Source of the DNA: Ligilactobacillus salivarius DSM 20555 = ATCC 11741
GTDB lineage: Bacteria; Bacillota; Bacilli; Lactobacillales; Lactobacillaceae
Direction of reading: 5' to 3'
Length of the DNA stretch: 57,821 bases
NCBI RefSeq assembly: GCF_001435955.1
Contig: NZ_AYYT01000012.1
Span: forward strand, 1 to 57,821
Shown here piece after piece: positions 17,559-26,332 of this stretch (the first letter of the stretch is position 1; every line of letters starts with the position of its first letter). The position numbers and the translations under genes were made by a program. The notes below the pieces were generated by a model that ran no database searches, had not been told where the DNA came from, and saw nothing but the letters and a program-made list of their open reading frames with translations.

Positions 17559-19964
17559 ATGAAAATTTTTGATCGCTTCAAAAAGAATAAAACAGAAAGA
17601 CTAGAAGATAATTTTCAAGTTAGATATATTTTTTCATCTGATTTTGATTTAGAAAATAATAAGGAAATAGAAAAATTATATGGCAAAGTAGTAGATGCGC
17701 AAGATCAAAGAGGAGAGCTAACTTTAGCGGATACTGCTCCATTTGCAACATTTGCTATGATTGAAGAACTTTTCAGTGAACTTCGTACATATATTACTGA
17801 AACAGGAACATCTATTCAATTTGAAGATTTTGCAATATGGGCATATGACAAAAATAAGAAATATAAGTTAGGTAAATCAGGTGATGATGGTAATCCATTT
17901 GAATTCCTAACTTTATCAGATTTTGAATTGGATTATGAATATCAAAATCTATCTAAAGTTATTTTTGAATCAATCTTCAACGATCCTGAAAATGAAGATT
18001 TTGATTATGACGAAAAACTTAAGATTTGTAATGAAATTAAAGAGACATATATGCTGTCTACCAAGAAAACAGAGCGGGAGATTGCTAGGCTTCCTAGCAT
18101 GGATGAGGCTGAGAAAGGAACTGTTATCTTAAATGTTCCAATGTTCAGTATGCAACAATCTGTTAAAGAGCAAGTTCCACAATATGATCCACTAACACAT
18201 ACATTTTCGCAAACTCAAACTCCACAAGTTGAAAAGGCAGTAGAAACAGTATCAAAAAAAGATAATTTAGAACAACTAGACAAAAATGTAACGAAAAAAG
18301 AAACTACTAATGTAAACAAAAAGGAAAATATCACTCCACCTAGAAATATAAATAATACTAGAAAAAGTAACAATAAACTAGGAAAAAGAACACAGCATCA
18401 ACAGGTTCAACAAAGAGCAGATTCTGAAGAACTTTATGCTAGGAAACAAGGCAGTATCGCTATCCCACAATTTGAGATTCAAAATGTTGATACTGTAGAA
18501 GTTGGTCAGAAAGGCTATGTTGAGTACAAAGAGAATGAATTTAAGAAAAATTTGAATCAGAGACTCAAAACTATTGGTAGCAGAATTAATAATGAGAACG
18601 CTAAAACTATTTTGGAGAGAAGAAATTCCTATCAAAATTTAACAAAAAAAGCTGCTAATAAATATATATCGGAACATAAATCAATTCTTGATACTTTGGA
18701 ACAAAAAGTTCGAGAAGAAATGTTGGCCAAGAGTAATTCTGAAATTGAAACTATGAAAGCTAGACTTCTTGAGAAACAAGAGACAGATTTAGCTATTGCT
18801 GAACAAAATTATAATCAAAAAGTTGCAGCAATTAAAGCAGATTATCAAGACAAAATTAAAGCACAAAGTGCAGAGATAAGATCAACCTATGAAGATAAGG
18901 CATATCAAAAATACAATATAGAATACAAGCAAAAGAAAAATGAATTAAATAGAGCTTCACAAAAAATTTGGCAAGAAAATTCCAAAAAATTTGATATTAA
19001 ATTAAGAGAAGACATTGCTCAATTGAAGATGGATTCAGCAGATACTCTAAGCAAACTTTTTAAATCTTATCAAGATGAGTTAGAGGAATATCACAATCGA
19101 ATTTTAACAGAAAATCTGAACGCAAAGAAAATCATGATTGCTGAACAACAAGCAGATAATGAGAGTAAAAAAGTTGCGGCTCCTTATGATGAAATTCAAC
19201 AAAAAAATAAAGCTCTAGCTACTTTAAATGCTGATTATCAAGCTGTTTTGGCCGAAAGAGATTCTTTGTTAAAGAGCAATCAAGATTTAAAGACTGATAA
19301 TGAAACTCTCAGACGCAGAAATGATCAACTCGCAGATGCCCAAAGCAAGCAAGTAGATCTAGTATCTAAAAAAGTAGATAGCATGGATACAAAACAACCT
19401 GACTATTTCCAACAATGGATGCAGATACAGATGGCTCAACAAGTACAAGCTCAATCTTCTAAAAAAGATGAAAAGAAAGAAGTTGTTGAAAATAAAGACG
19501 AAAATATTAATTTAAAGAATAGTGTGAAATCGGCTCGTAGATTAGCTGCAAGTGCTTTTGTTTTATTAATTTTACTTGGAAGTGGTGCAGGTTATTTTAC
19601 CTACCATACTGTTCAAACGAATAATGCTAAGTTAGCCTCTCTTGACAGTCAATTAAGTGCAGCAAAAAAAGTATCTAATAAGAAGAGTAATGTTTTAACT
19701 CAAGATCAGGTTAATAAAAAGGCAATTCAAGCTTTGCACGATAATAATTTAACAGAATTAAATAAATATTCGTCCGAAACATTCTATAGCTTGGATAAAG
19801 CAATTATTGAAGGAAAGAAAGATGAAGTTGTAAAAGCTATTAAATCAATGGATGAAAATAATTTAAACCTTCAGGATAGATATCGTGCATCTTTAACAGA
19901 GAGTCTTCTAAGACAAGCTGATCAAACAAGCTTAGCAGATAAAGTACAAGAGCAGAATAGATAG
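17559..19964 (+). CDS. Large coiled-coil membrane protein of the T4SS (801 aa)
   Basis: The ATG has AAAGGAGTG upstream. The N-terminal ~200 residues look globular and acidic. A low-complexity Lys/Asn/Gln linker follows, then a long coiled coil (about 330-600; segments such as LEQKVREEMLAKSNSEIETM). One transmembrane helix near residue 665 (ASAFVLLILLGSGAGYF) precedes a ~110-residue outer domain. It has no ATPase or hydrolase motif. Position between pilin and coupling protein, and a single membrane pass with a cytoplasmic coiled coil, suggest a scaffold linking cytoplasmic proteins to the channel. I do not recognise the family. Confidence 0.65.
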   Translation: MKIFDRFKKNKTERLEDNFQVRYIFSSDFDLENNKEIEKLYGKVVDAQDQRGELTLADTAPFATFAMIEELFSELRTYITETGTSIQFEDFAIWAYDKNKKYKLGKSGDDGNPFEFLTLSDFELDYEYQNLSKVIFESIFNDPENEDFDYDEKLKICNEIKETYMLSTKKTEREIARLPSMDEAEKGTVILNVPMFSMQQSVKEQVPQYDPLTHTFSQTQTPQVEKAVETVSKKDNLEQLDKNVTKKETTNVNKKENITPPRNINNTRKSNNKLGKRTQHQQVQQRADSEELYARKQGSIAIPQFEIQNVDTVEVGQKGYVEYKENEFKKNLNQRLKTIGSRINNENAKTILERRNSYQNLTKKAANKYISEHKSILDTLEQKVREEMLAKSNSEIETMKARLLEKQETDLAIAEQNYNQKVAAIKADYQDKIKAQSAEIRSTYEDKAYQKYNIEYKQKKNELNRASQKIWQENSKKFDIKLREDIAQLKMDSADTLSKLFKSYQDELEEYHNRILTENLNAKKIMIAEQQADNESKKVAAPYDEIQQKNKALATLNADYQAVLAERDSLLKSNQDLKTDNETLRRRNDQLADAQSKQVDLVSKKVDSMDTKQPDYFQQWMQIQMAQQVQAQSSKKDEKKEVVENKDENINLKNSVKSARRLAASAFVLLILLGSGAGYFTYHTVQTNNAKLASLDSQLSAAKKVSNKKSNVLTQDQVNKKAIQALHDNNLTELNKYSSETFYSLDKAIIEGKKDEVVKAIKSMDENNLNLQDRYRASLTESLLRQADQTSLADKVQEQNR

Positions 19965-19972
19965 TTAAAAAG

Positions 19973-20010
19973 TTAAACCTAGTACAAATTTGTACTACGT
20001 TTAACTTTTT
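19973..20010 (+). terminator. Terminator (repeated palindrome, copy 2)
   Basis: This is nearly the same palindrome as at 10189, centred on ACAAATTTGT, with one C in place of G in the right arm and a T run. No TGGCGAAARTT box follows it, so VirD4 is probably expressed by read-through. Confidence 0.7.
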
Positions 20011-20038
20011 ACATAATTAATTAGAAGGAGTTGATTAG

Positions 20039-22903
20039 ATGAGATTTGGAAAAAATTATGATAAAGAGCGAGCAAATAAAGTAGATAATCGGACTCATAT
20101 CATTGGTAATCCTGTTACTTTATTCTTACTTTGGTTAATCTGGTCGTACTTTGTCTCTTGGATTTCGGCCTACTTCACAATAGGTTTCTCCACATTATTA
20201 GCGTGGCTGAATTCACCAAATAGTCAACAAGCACTACATGACGGACAATTGATAAATTTTGATCCAGTAATGGGAGTTTGGAAAAATACGACTAACTTTG
20301 GAAACTATCAACTAGCTATAACTACCAATAAACTATTATTTTTTGGACTAACGATAATATTCTCACTAGTGATGATACCTATTTTTGGAAAACTTTACTA
20401 TAAACATCGTAGCACCAACTTTAATCAGTATGGTAATGATAGATTTGCCACAGTTGCTGAAGTTTTACGACAATATCCTCAAATTCCTGATAAAGGTTAT
20501 GAATTCTCAGGAACAGGTGGAATTCCAGTCATGCACATAAAACCAACTAATCCTACTTTTATCAGAATACATCCAATTTTATTTCTCAAATATTGGTTAC
20601 TACCAATAATCCCATGGACTATTGCTAAAATTCCTCTATTTTCAATCAACCAAAAAGATTGGCTACAAACATTTGAACCAGCGAAGGGATTTTACAGTAT
20701 TGATTCGACTAAAACTTCATCTATGATTGTTGGTATTTCTCGTTCTGGTAAAGGTGAAACATTAGTTATGCCACTAATAGACATCTTAAGTCGTGCTAAG
20801 AATAAAGTTTCAATGGTAGTTAATGATTTAAAGGGTGAACTTAACCGTATGTCTTACTACACGTTAAAAGAACGGGGATATGATGTAAAGGTTATAAATC
20901 TTGATGAGTTAAACTTCTCTGATTCGTATAATCCATTAGAGATAATTATTAAATACGCTAAAGAGGGGTACTACGACAAGGCACAAAAGGCTGCTAATGT
21001 GTTTTCAAGTTCGATTTATACAGATCCTAATGCCAAGGACAAATTTTGGCAAAATAGTTCGATTAACCTTTTAAATGCTTTGATTTTAGCGGTCTTAGAT
21101 TACGCCGATAGAAATAATAGATGGGATCAAGTAACAATGGATAATGTGCTGCATATGATGACCGATTTAGGTGGAAAGGAAGTTATGGTTGATCAAGATA
21201 ATAATATCGTTTCTAATCCTCAGCGTGGGCAGCAAGTATCCATGAAAAGTAAATTGACAGTTTATTTCTCAAAATTACGAGATTTAAATGACGTTGAGTA
21301 TAGTGAGTTTAGGCAAATGGCACTGGATTCCTTTGCTCAATCTAAATTTGCTGGTGAAGAAACCTCTGGTAACATTTACTCCTCTGCTATGGAAGGAATC
21401 AAATTGTATCAGCAATCAGATATTGCAAAAATGACATCGTTAAATTCATTAAATTTAGAGAGCATAGGCTTTCCTAGAGTTTTTAAAGCCAAATTCTCTG
21501 ATAAATTTAAATTTTCAACAGCGATTATCAGTTTTAGTAATGATAAATCCGTTATAGAAGAGAAGACCGTTATCGTTGACGAATTAGGCAATATTAGTTG
21601 TCCGATAAAAAGCAAATTACCTGATAGTTTTGAGATTAAAATAAGTTTTGCTTTTCGTAAAAATAAAGAAGAACTAAAAGATAAATATGTAGTGATGAAG
21701 GCCAAGAAAATCTATAGGAAGAAAGCAATTGGTAAAGGATCATATGTCTTAGATCCTTATACTAAGAAACCTATCTTAAAAACTGTAAGATTAAAAGTCA
21801 CTAAACTAGCCTTGGGTAAAGAAGGCAAGGAAAAGTCTAAAGTATTAGGAAGCAGCCTAGCGTATTCAGAGAAACCTGTAGCATTGTTTTTTGTCACACC
21901 TCCAAATAATCCTGCGTATAATCAATTAGCCACATTTGCAATTGATCAAGTCTTCAACGTAAATTACGAACTAGCTTCAGCTAATGAAGGGGAAACAGTT
22001 ATTCCTATTCACTATATTCTAGATGAATTTGGTAATTTAAATACTATTCCTAATTTAGATACAAAAGTAACAATGGGTTTAGGCTCCAGGATTCATTTCC
22101 ATTTTGTTGTTCAGAACCTAGAGCAGTTAGAACTTCATTATAGCAAACAACAAGCGGCTACTATTCAAAGTAACTGTGCTAATCTACTTTATATCTTAAC
22201 TAATTCGGAAACAACAGCTAAATTCATTTCAGGTCAAATTGGTAAAAGAACTGTTGAGGTCAACACTAAAAATGGCAAAGCCTTGAATCCACATGCGGTT
22301 AATTATTCTGGTAGTTTAGTTGGTCAAGATTTGTTATCTCCTACTGAACTAACACGTCTCATGGGTGGTGAGATGGTTGTATTGAGATCTGTTTACAGAC
22401 AAGACACCAAAGGTAGATCAGTATCTGCATATCCTATTTTTGATCACGCTGCAACTAAGATGCCTTATCGTTATACATTCTTGAATCAAGAATTCAATAG
22501 TTCAACTAAGCTCTCTGATGTAGCTATCAAATCAAGACATAGGAGTCTAGATTTAAAAGCACAAAGGATAAACTATGATACTGCTTATACAGAAATTATC
22601 AAAATGATAGGTAAAAATCTAAGATCTAAATCAGCAACTGGTCAGACAGCTATTCAAGAAATTTTAAATAATCAGATATTTAGTGATACTGAATTAGAAA
22701 ATCGAGTTCTAATATCAAAAATCACAAACTATCTGTATTCATTAGCTAGTAGAATCGCACCTCAAAAAATAGAATCTTTTAAAGATGCTGATTTTTGGAG
22801 AAAAAATAATAACTGGAATGCTATTCAGGGTATTTTAAAAGATACTATTGCTTTTGAAAACTTTAAAAATTTTGTAATTAATACTAAAAAGGAGGTTAGA
22901 TAA
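20039..22903 (+). CDS. Type IV coupling protein, VirD4/TraG/TrsK family (954 aa)
   Basis: Transmembrane helices occur near residues 25-60 and 100-125. The Walker A motif is in VGISRSGKGETLVMP (about residue 231) and the Walker B in HYILDEFGNL (about 660), with the downstream TraG-type segment LGSRIHFHFVVQNLEQL. The protein pumps the nucleoprotein substrate into the secretion channel. It is longer than usual: residues about 480-610 form a Lys-rich beta insert (from GFPRVFKAKF to KSKVLGSS) between the two motifs, and about 100 extra residues follow at the C-terminus. AGAAGGAG precedes the ATG. The next gene starts two bases after its stop. Confidence 0.9.
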   Translation: MRFGKNYDKERANKVDNRTHIIGNPVTLFLLWLIWSYFVSWISAYFTIGFSTLLAWLNSPNSQQALHDGQLINFDPVMGVWKNTTNFGNYQLAITTNKLLFFGLTIIFSLVMIPIFGKLYYKHRSTNFNQYGNDRFATVAEVLRQYPQIPDKGYEFSGTGGIPVMHIKPTNPTFIRIHPILFLKYWLLPIIPWTIAKIPLFSINQKDWLQTFEPAKGFYSIDSTKTSSMIVGISRSGKGETLVMPLIDILSRAKNKVSMVVNDLKGELNRMSYYTLKERGYDVKVINLDELNFSDSYNPLEIIIKYAKEGYYDKAQKAANVFSSSIYTDPNAKDKFWQNSSINLLNALILAVLDYADRNNRWDQVTMDNVLHMMTDLGGKEVMVDQDNNIVSNPQRGQQVSMKSKLTVYFSKLRDLNDVEYSEFRQMALDSFAQSKFAGEETSGNIYSSAMEGIKLYQQSDIAKMTSLNSLNLESIGFPRVFKAKFSDKFKFSTAIISFSNDKSVIEEKTVIVDELGNISCPIKSKLPDSFEIKISFAFRKNKEELKDKYVVMKAKKIYRKKAIGKGSYVLDPYTKKPILKTVRLKVTKLALGKEGKEKSKVLGSSLAYSEKPVALFFVTPPNNPAYNQLATFAIDQVFNVNYELASANEGETVIPIHYILDEFGNLNTIPNLDTKVTMGLGSRIHFHFVVQNLEQLELHYSKQQAATIQSNCANLLYILTNSETTAKFISGQIGKRTVEVNTKNGKALNPHAVNYSGSLVGQDLLSPTELTRLMGGEMVVLRSVYRQDTKGRSVSAYPIFDHAATKMPYRYTFLNQEFNSSTKLSDVAIKSRHRSLDLKAQRINYDTAYTEIIKMIGKNLRSKSATGQTAIQEILNNQIFSDTELENRVLISKITNYLYSLASRIAPQKIESFKDADFWRKNNNWNAIQGILKDTIAFENFKNFVINTKKEVR

Positions 22904-22904
22904 A

Positions 22905-25217
22905 ATGTTGTTATCAAATTTGTTTCTTCTAGCAGTTGATGTACCAACCCTAGATCATTCTTTATCAGATGTTGCTGGGAAAGATAATTTTGCCCCTGGA
23001 GATTATACAGATGTCGTCCATTTTTATCATCAGTGGGCTACTCATTTACACGGCAACTTAGGCATATGGCATTCAGTTTATGGGACTTTTGCTAACCCTA
23101 TGATTAAGCTATTCTATGCAATAGTTTCTGGCTTGGATAAAGTCTTTAATTCAGTTTTTTCTATCCTAGGATGGGATGGAACTTTGAGTGCTAAAGGTTC
23201 TCCTTTACACGCATTATATATGGTTATTTCAACAATTGGATGGGCATTGTTAGGTGCTTCAATTATTATTCTAGCCTTACAATCGTTAACTCATACGGTG
23301 AGATGGGGGAAGGTTCTACCTAATATCTTTATGGTTTCTCTAACTCTAACTGTATTGCCGTTACTTATGAGAACAGTTAATGGTCAATCTAGAACAGTTG
23401 GTAATATTGTTGTGACAGCTAAAAATGATATTAATAAAGCAGCTGGTAACGATAATGGAGCAAGTGCTGCAGATTTAGCAATTCAACCAATTAAAAATAA
23501 TGTGATTGATATGGCCAGAATTGCGAATAAAGGTTGGAAGTACGATCCTAACAATATTAATCCATCTTCTACAAATTCGATTAGAACGAAGACAGATGTA
23601 AATAATTTAGATCTAGGTGCTAGTATGGATCCTAAATCTTTGAAACAATTCAAAGGTTTTGATAAGAAGATTGCTGGCAAAGGCGATAATAAGGTATCTG
23701 AACCATTTAAATATCATTTAATTACTAACAAAGGTGCAGATGCCAGTCAAGAAACATCTTATTCTCTTGTAAAAAATGAAAATGGGACAGGTATGGGAAA
23801 TCTGAATGACTATTCATATACACGATATGATGTTGAATGGTTACCTTTAACTGCACAGTCTATAATTTTAGGTATCATTTATGTCGTAGCAGCTTTTAGA
23901 GTTGTTAAAGATATCTTTGAGTTAACATTGATGAATTTAATAGCACCACTGTTAGCATATAAATCGACTCGGTCGACAAAAACACTAAGAGACTTAATTA
24001 GCAGCATTATTGGACTATATTTATCTATAGACATAATGTTTCTAGTAATTAAAGTCTTCATGATCTTTTTAGGTAGTTTTCCTGATAAGTTAAGTAGTCT
24101 TGGTCTTAACTTCTTCCAAAAAGGCATGGTTATAGCTATCATCTATGCAGCTGCAGGTTACGCTATGTTTGCTGGTGTTTCTTATTTTGAGAGAGTTACT
24201 GGTGTTTCACAAGGATTCTCTGCCTCTACAGGACAAATCATGGCTGCTGGAGCAGCAGGTGTTGCAGCAGGTACTGCTGGTGTTAAATTAGCTAAAGCAG
24301 CAGGATCAATGTTAAATAATGGGGTTACTAGATTAGGAAATTCTAGCGTTTTTTCTGGAATTAGTAATAGTAACAAAGATTCTAAGGCACATGCACCAAG
24401 TAGTAGCAATTTAAGTAATGATAATAAGAATGAGAGTAATCCAGTAAATAGTTCAGACGTTGATTTAAACAGTGATCATCACAACAATTCTGACAATAAA
24501 AATGATTTAAATCATCAAGATGGCTCTAAAGATACCACTCAAAATTCTGAAAATAACAGTGATAATCATAATAATTCTGATAGTCAAAACGTAGAGGAAA
24601 ATAGTGGCAATTCTAATCTTGATGAAAATAATGCTGCAACGTCTGAACAAGATAGTTCTACTCATTTAGGAGATGAAAATACAGATGCTACTAATGATGA
24701 AGATCAAGATATTGCTAATGGATATAATGATCCAATAATACAAAATCCTGATGATGGTTATACTGATATCTATAATGGATACACTGACTATCCTTATGAT
24801 AATCAAGGAGGATATGATCCAAACCAGATTAGTGATACAGTTGATAGTTATGAAAATCCAATGAATCAAGATTTAAGTAATGGTCATACAGATTTTCCTG
24901 ATAATCAAGTAGAAAGTAGCTCAAATCAAATAGATGGAACACAAGTAGATAATGCTAATTCAGGTGCTGATAATTATCCACCTGCAATTCCAGATAGTCC
25001 TCAACCTAATTTTGATTTCAGTAAAGATGTTAAGAATCCAGTTGATCCAAGTAGTAATACAAGTAATATTGTTAATAATTCAGTTGATAAAACTAATCAA
25101 AGCTTTACAGATAAGATGGGGGATATCAGTAAGAATTATCTAAGAAATCGCAATTTCAATCTAAGTCCTAAAGGTAATGTTCATGGTGTAGATTCCGAGA
25201 AATTTGAAGATGAATAA
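22905..25217 (+). CDS. VirB6/TrsL-like polytopic membrane protein with long Asn/Asp-rich tail (770 aa)
   Basis: The start follows AAGGAGG. Hydrophobic helices lie around residues 50-75, 95-125 and 135-155, and again at 305-345 and 355-440, with an extracellular loop of about 140 residues between the groups. An Ala/Gly-rich segment (AAGAAGVAAGTAGVKLAKAA) begins the cytoplasmic part. The last ~275 residues are almost entirely Asn, Asp, Ser and Gln, with loose repeats such as NGYTDYPYDNQ and NGHTDFPDNQ. Six or more membrane spans next to VirD4 and VirB4 genes fit the VirB6 channel component. The tail is unusual and is probably disordered. Confidence 0.75.
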   Translation: MLLSNLFLLAVDVPTLDHSLSDVAGKDNFAPGDYTDVVHFYHQWATHLHGNLGIWHSVYGTFANPMIKLFYAIVSGLDKVFNSVFSILGWDGTLSAKGSPLHALYMVISTIGWALLGASIIILALQSLTHTVRWGKVLPNIFMVSLTLTVLPLLMRTVNGQSRTVGNIVVTAKNDINKAAGNDNGASAADLAIQPIKNNVIDMARIANKGWKYDPNNINPSSTNSIRTKTDVNNLDLGASMDPKSLKQFKGFDKKIAGKGDNKVSEPFKYHLITNKGADASQETSYSLVKNENGTGMGNLNDYSYTRYDVEWLPLTAQSIILGIIYVVAAFRVVKDIFELTLMNLIAPLLAYKSTRSTKTLRDLISSIIGLYLSIDIMFLVIKVFMIFLGSFPDKLSSLGLNFFQKGMVIAIIYAAAGYAMFAGVSYFERVTGVSQGFSASTGQIMAAGAAGVAAGTAGVKLAKAAGSMLNNGVTRLGNSSVFSGISNSNKDSKAHAPSSSNLSNDNKNESNPVNSSDVDLNSDHHNNSDNKNDLNHQDGSKDTTQNSENNSDNHNNSDSQNVEENSGNSNLDENNAATSEQDSSTHLGDENTDATNDEDQDIANGYNDPIIQNPDDGYTDIYNGYTDYPYDNQGGYDPNQISDTVDSYENPMNQDLSNGHTDFPDNQVESSSNQIDGTQVDNANSGADNYPPAIPDSPQPNFDFSKDVKNPVDPSSNTSNIVNNSVDKTNQSFTDKMGDISKNYLRNRNFNLSPKGNVHGVDSEKFEDE

Positions 25218-25225
25218 GTTAATAA

Positions 25226-25258
25226 AAGTTCAAGTTCATGTAACTTGGACTTTTTTTA
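25226..25258 (+). terminator. Terminator after the VirB6-like gene
   Basis: GTTCAAGTT pairs with AACTTGGAC across CATGT and is followed by seven T. Promoter copy E follows at once. Confidence 0.85.
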
Positions 25259-25259
25259 T

Positions 25260-25296
25260 TGGCGAAAATTGTTTTTTATTACAAATCTAGCATAAT
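25260..25296 (+). promoter_or_regulatory. Shared promoter module, copy E
   Basis: TGGCGAAAATT at 25260-25270 is followed 31 bp after its first base by CATAAT (25291-25296), a good -10 match. It opens the operon of PrgI-like, TrsD-like, VirB4 and hydrolase genes. Confidence 0.6.
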
Positions 25297-25331
25297 TCTT
25301 ACATACAAATAGCTAGAAGGGATTGATAAAC

Positions 25332-25643
25332 TTGAAAGAATTTGTAATCGTTCCAGACATTAAAGCTGAAATTAAGTTCTTTTGGAACATATTTCTAAAA
25401 GATGTAGCAGTTTTAGGATTAGTAATTTTTGCGACGATGCTTCTGTCACAACTCTTTCCAGAAGAGCAAAGTAAGCAACAATATATTTTTATGGCATTAG
25501 GTTTTGTTTTAGCAATCTATCTAGACTTACGTCCTAGAACTAATCCTGGAAAACGAAATTACGAAGTCATTTGGATGCTATTACTTAATCGACAACCAAA
25601 ATTATTTAAATCATATGGATACTATGAATTTGATAGGAAGTGA
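25332..25643 (+). CDS. PrgI/VirB3-like small membrane protein (103 aa)
   Basis: TTG at 25332 is preferred over TTG 25323 because GAAGGG is ten bases ahead of it. The opening KEFVIVPDIKAEIKFFW is typical of PrgI-family proteins, and two membrane helices (about residues 25-45 and 50-68) follow. In Gram-positive T4SSs this small protein lies just before the VirB4 ATPase and takes the VirB3 position. Its stop overlaps the start region of the next gene. Confidence 0.75.
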   Translation: MKEFVIVPDIKAEIKFFWNIFLKDVAVLGLVIFATMLLSQLFPEEQSKQQYIFMALGFVLAIYLDLRPRTNPGKRNYEVIWMLLLNRQPKLFKSYGYYEFDRK

Positions 25644-25648
25644 TTATT

Positions 25649-26314
25649 GTGGCAATTAAGGTAAAGAAAGATATATCAAGCTCACCTCAACCTAAAAGAA
25701 GGTTGTTTTTTAGGAAAAAAGAAAAAGATTTATCAAAAAGGGAGCAAGTATTTACTTCTGCACCCATTATAGATCTGATTGGGTATAAAGGTTTTACTCA
25801 AAATAGTGATCATTTTTTAATACTAAAAGATAGTGACGACGGATATGCAGAATTTCTAACAATTCGTGGACAAGGACTGGGAACCTTGTCTTTTAATCAA
25901 CAGAAAGCAGTAATAGAAGGATACCATCAATTTCTATCAATGTATTTAGAGGATTTTCAAATCATGATTAGTCCATTTCCAACAAATACCTCTGTACAGC
26001 GTGTAAATGTTTTGCACAGATATAACAAGGTCACTTCACTGATTGCAAATGAATCCAAGCCACGAAGAAAACACCAACTTTTAATGCAACAACGTTATAT
26101 CAAGGATCAATTATCTACCTTAAAAAGAGTGGAGAAAGAATTATTCAATCAAGATTTCATTTTAATTTTATTTGCTAAAAATCAAAGAGAATTAAGAATC
26201 AATCGAGATAATGCGATTAATTGGGGGGGAAATTCTGTAATTTTAGAAAAAATGGATTTAGAAAAGAAAAAATTAGTTCTATACAGAATGAATAATCTAA
26301 ACACTAGAATTTAA
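25649..26314 (+). CDS. TrsD-like T4SS protein (221 aa)
   Basis: GTG at 25649 has AGGAAG eight bases ahead; a GTG at 25640 would overlap that site. The protein has a basic N-terminus and then a domain resembling the N-terminal half of VirB4 proteins (IDLIGYKGF, FLTIRGQGLGTLS), without a nucleotide-binding motif. In staphylococcal pGO1-type systems TrsD sits just before TrsE (VirB4), as here, so VirB4 functions appear split over two chains. Probably a soluble partner of VirB4. Confidence 0.65.
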   Translation: MAIKVKKDISSSPQPKRRLFFRKKEKDLSKREQVFTSAPIIDLIGYKGFTQNSDHFLILKDSDDGYAEFLTIRGQGLGTLSFNQQKAVIEGYHQFLSMYLEDFQIMISPFPTNTSVQRVNVLHRYNKVTSLIANESKPRRKHQLLMQQRYIKDQLSTLKRVEKELFNQDFILILFAKNQRELRINRDNAINWGGNSVILEKMDLEKKKLVLYRMNNLNTRI

Positions 26315-26332
26315 AGATTAGGAGGCCGTTAC

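Noticed and set aside
25323..25331. TTG at 25323 as start of the PrgI-like protein
   Set aside because: Its distance to GAAGGG is only a few bases; the TTG at 25332 has proper spacing and the family-typical KEFVIVPDIK start.
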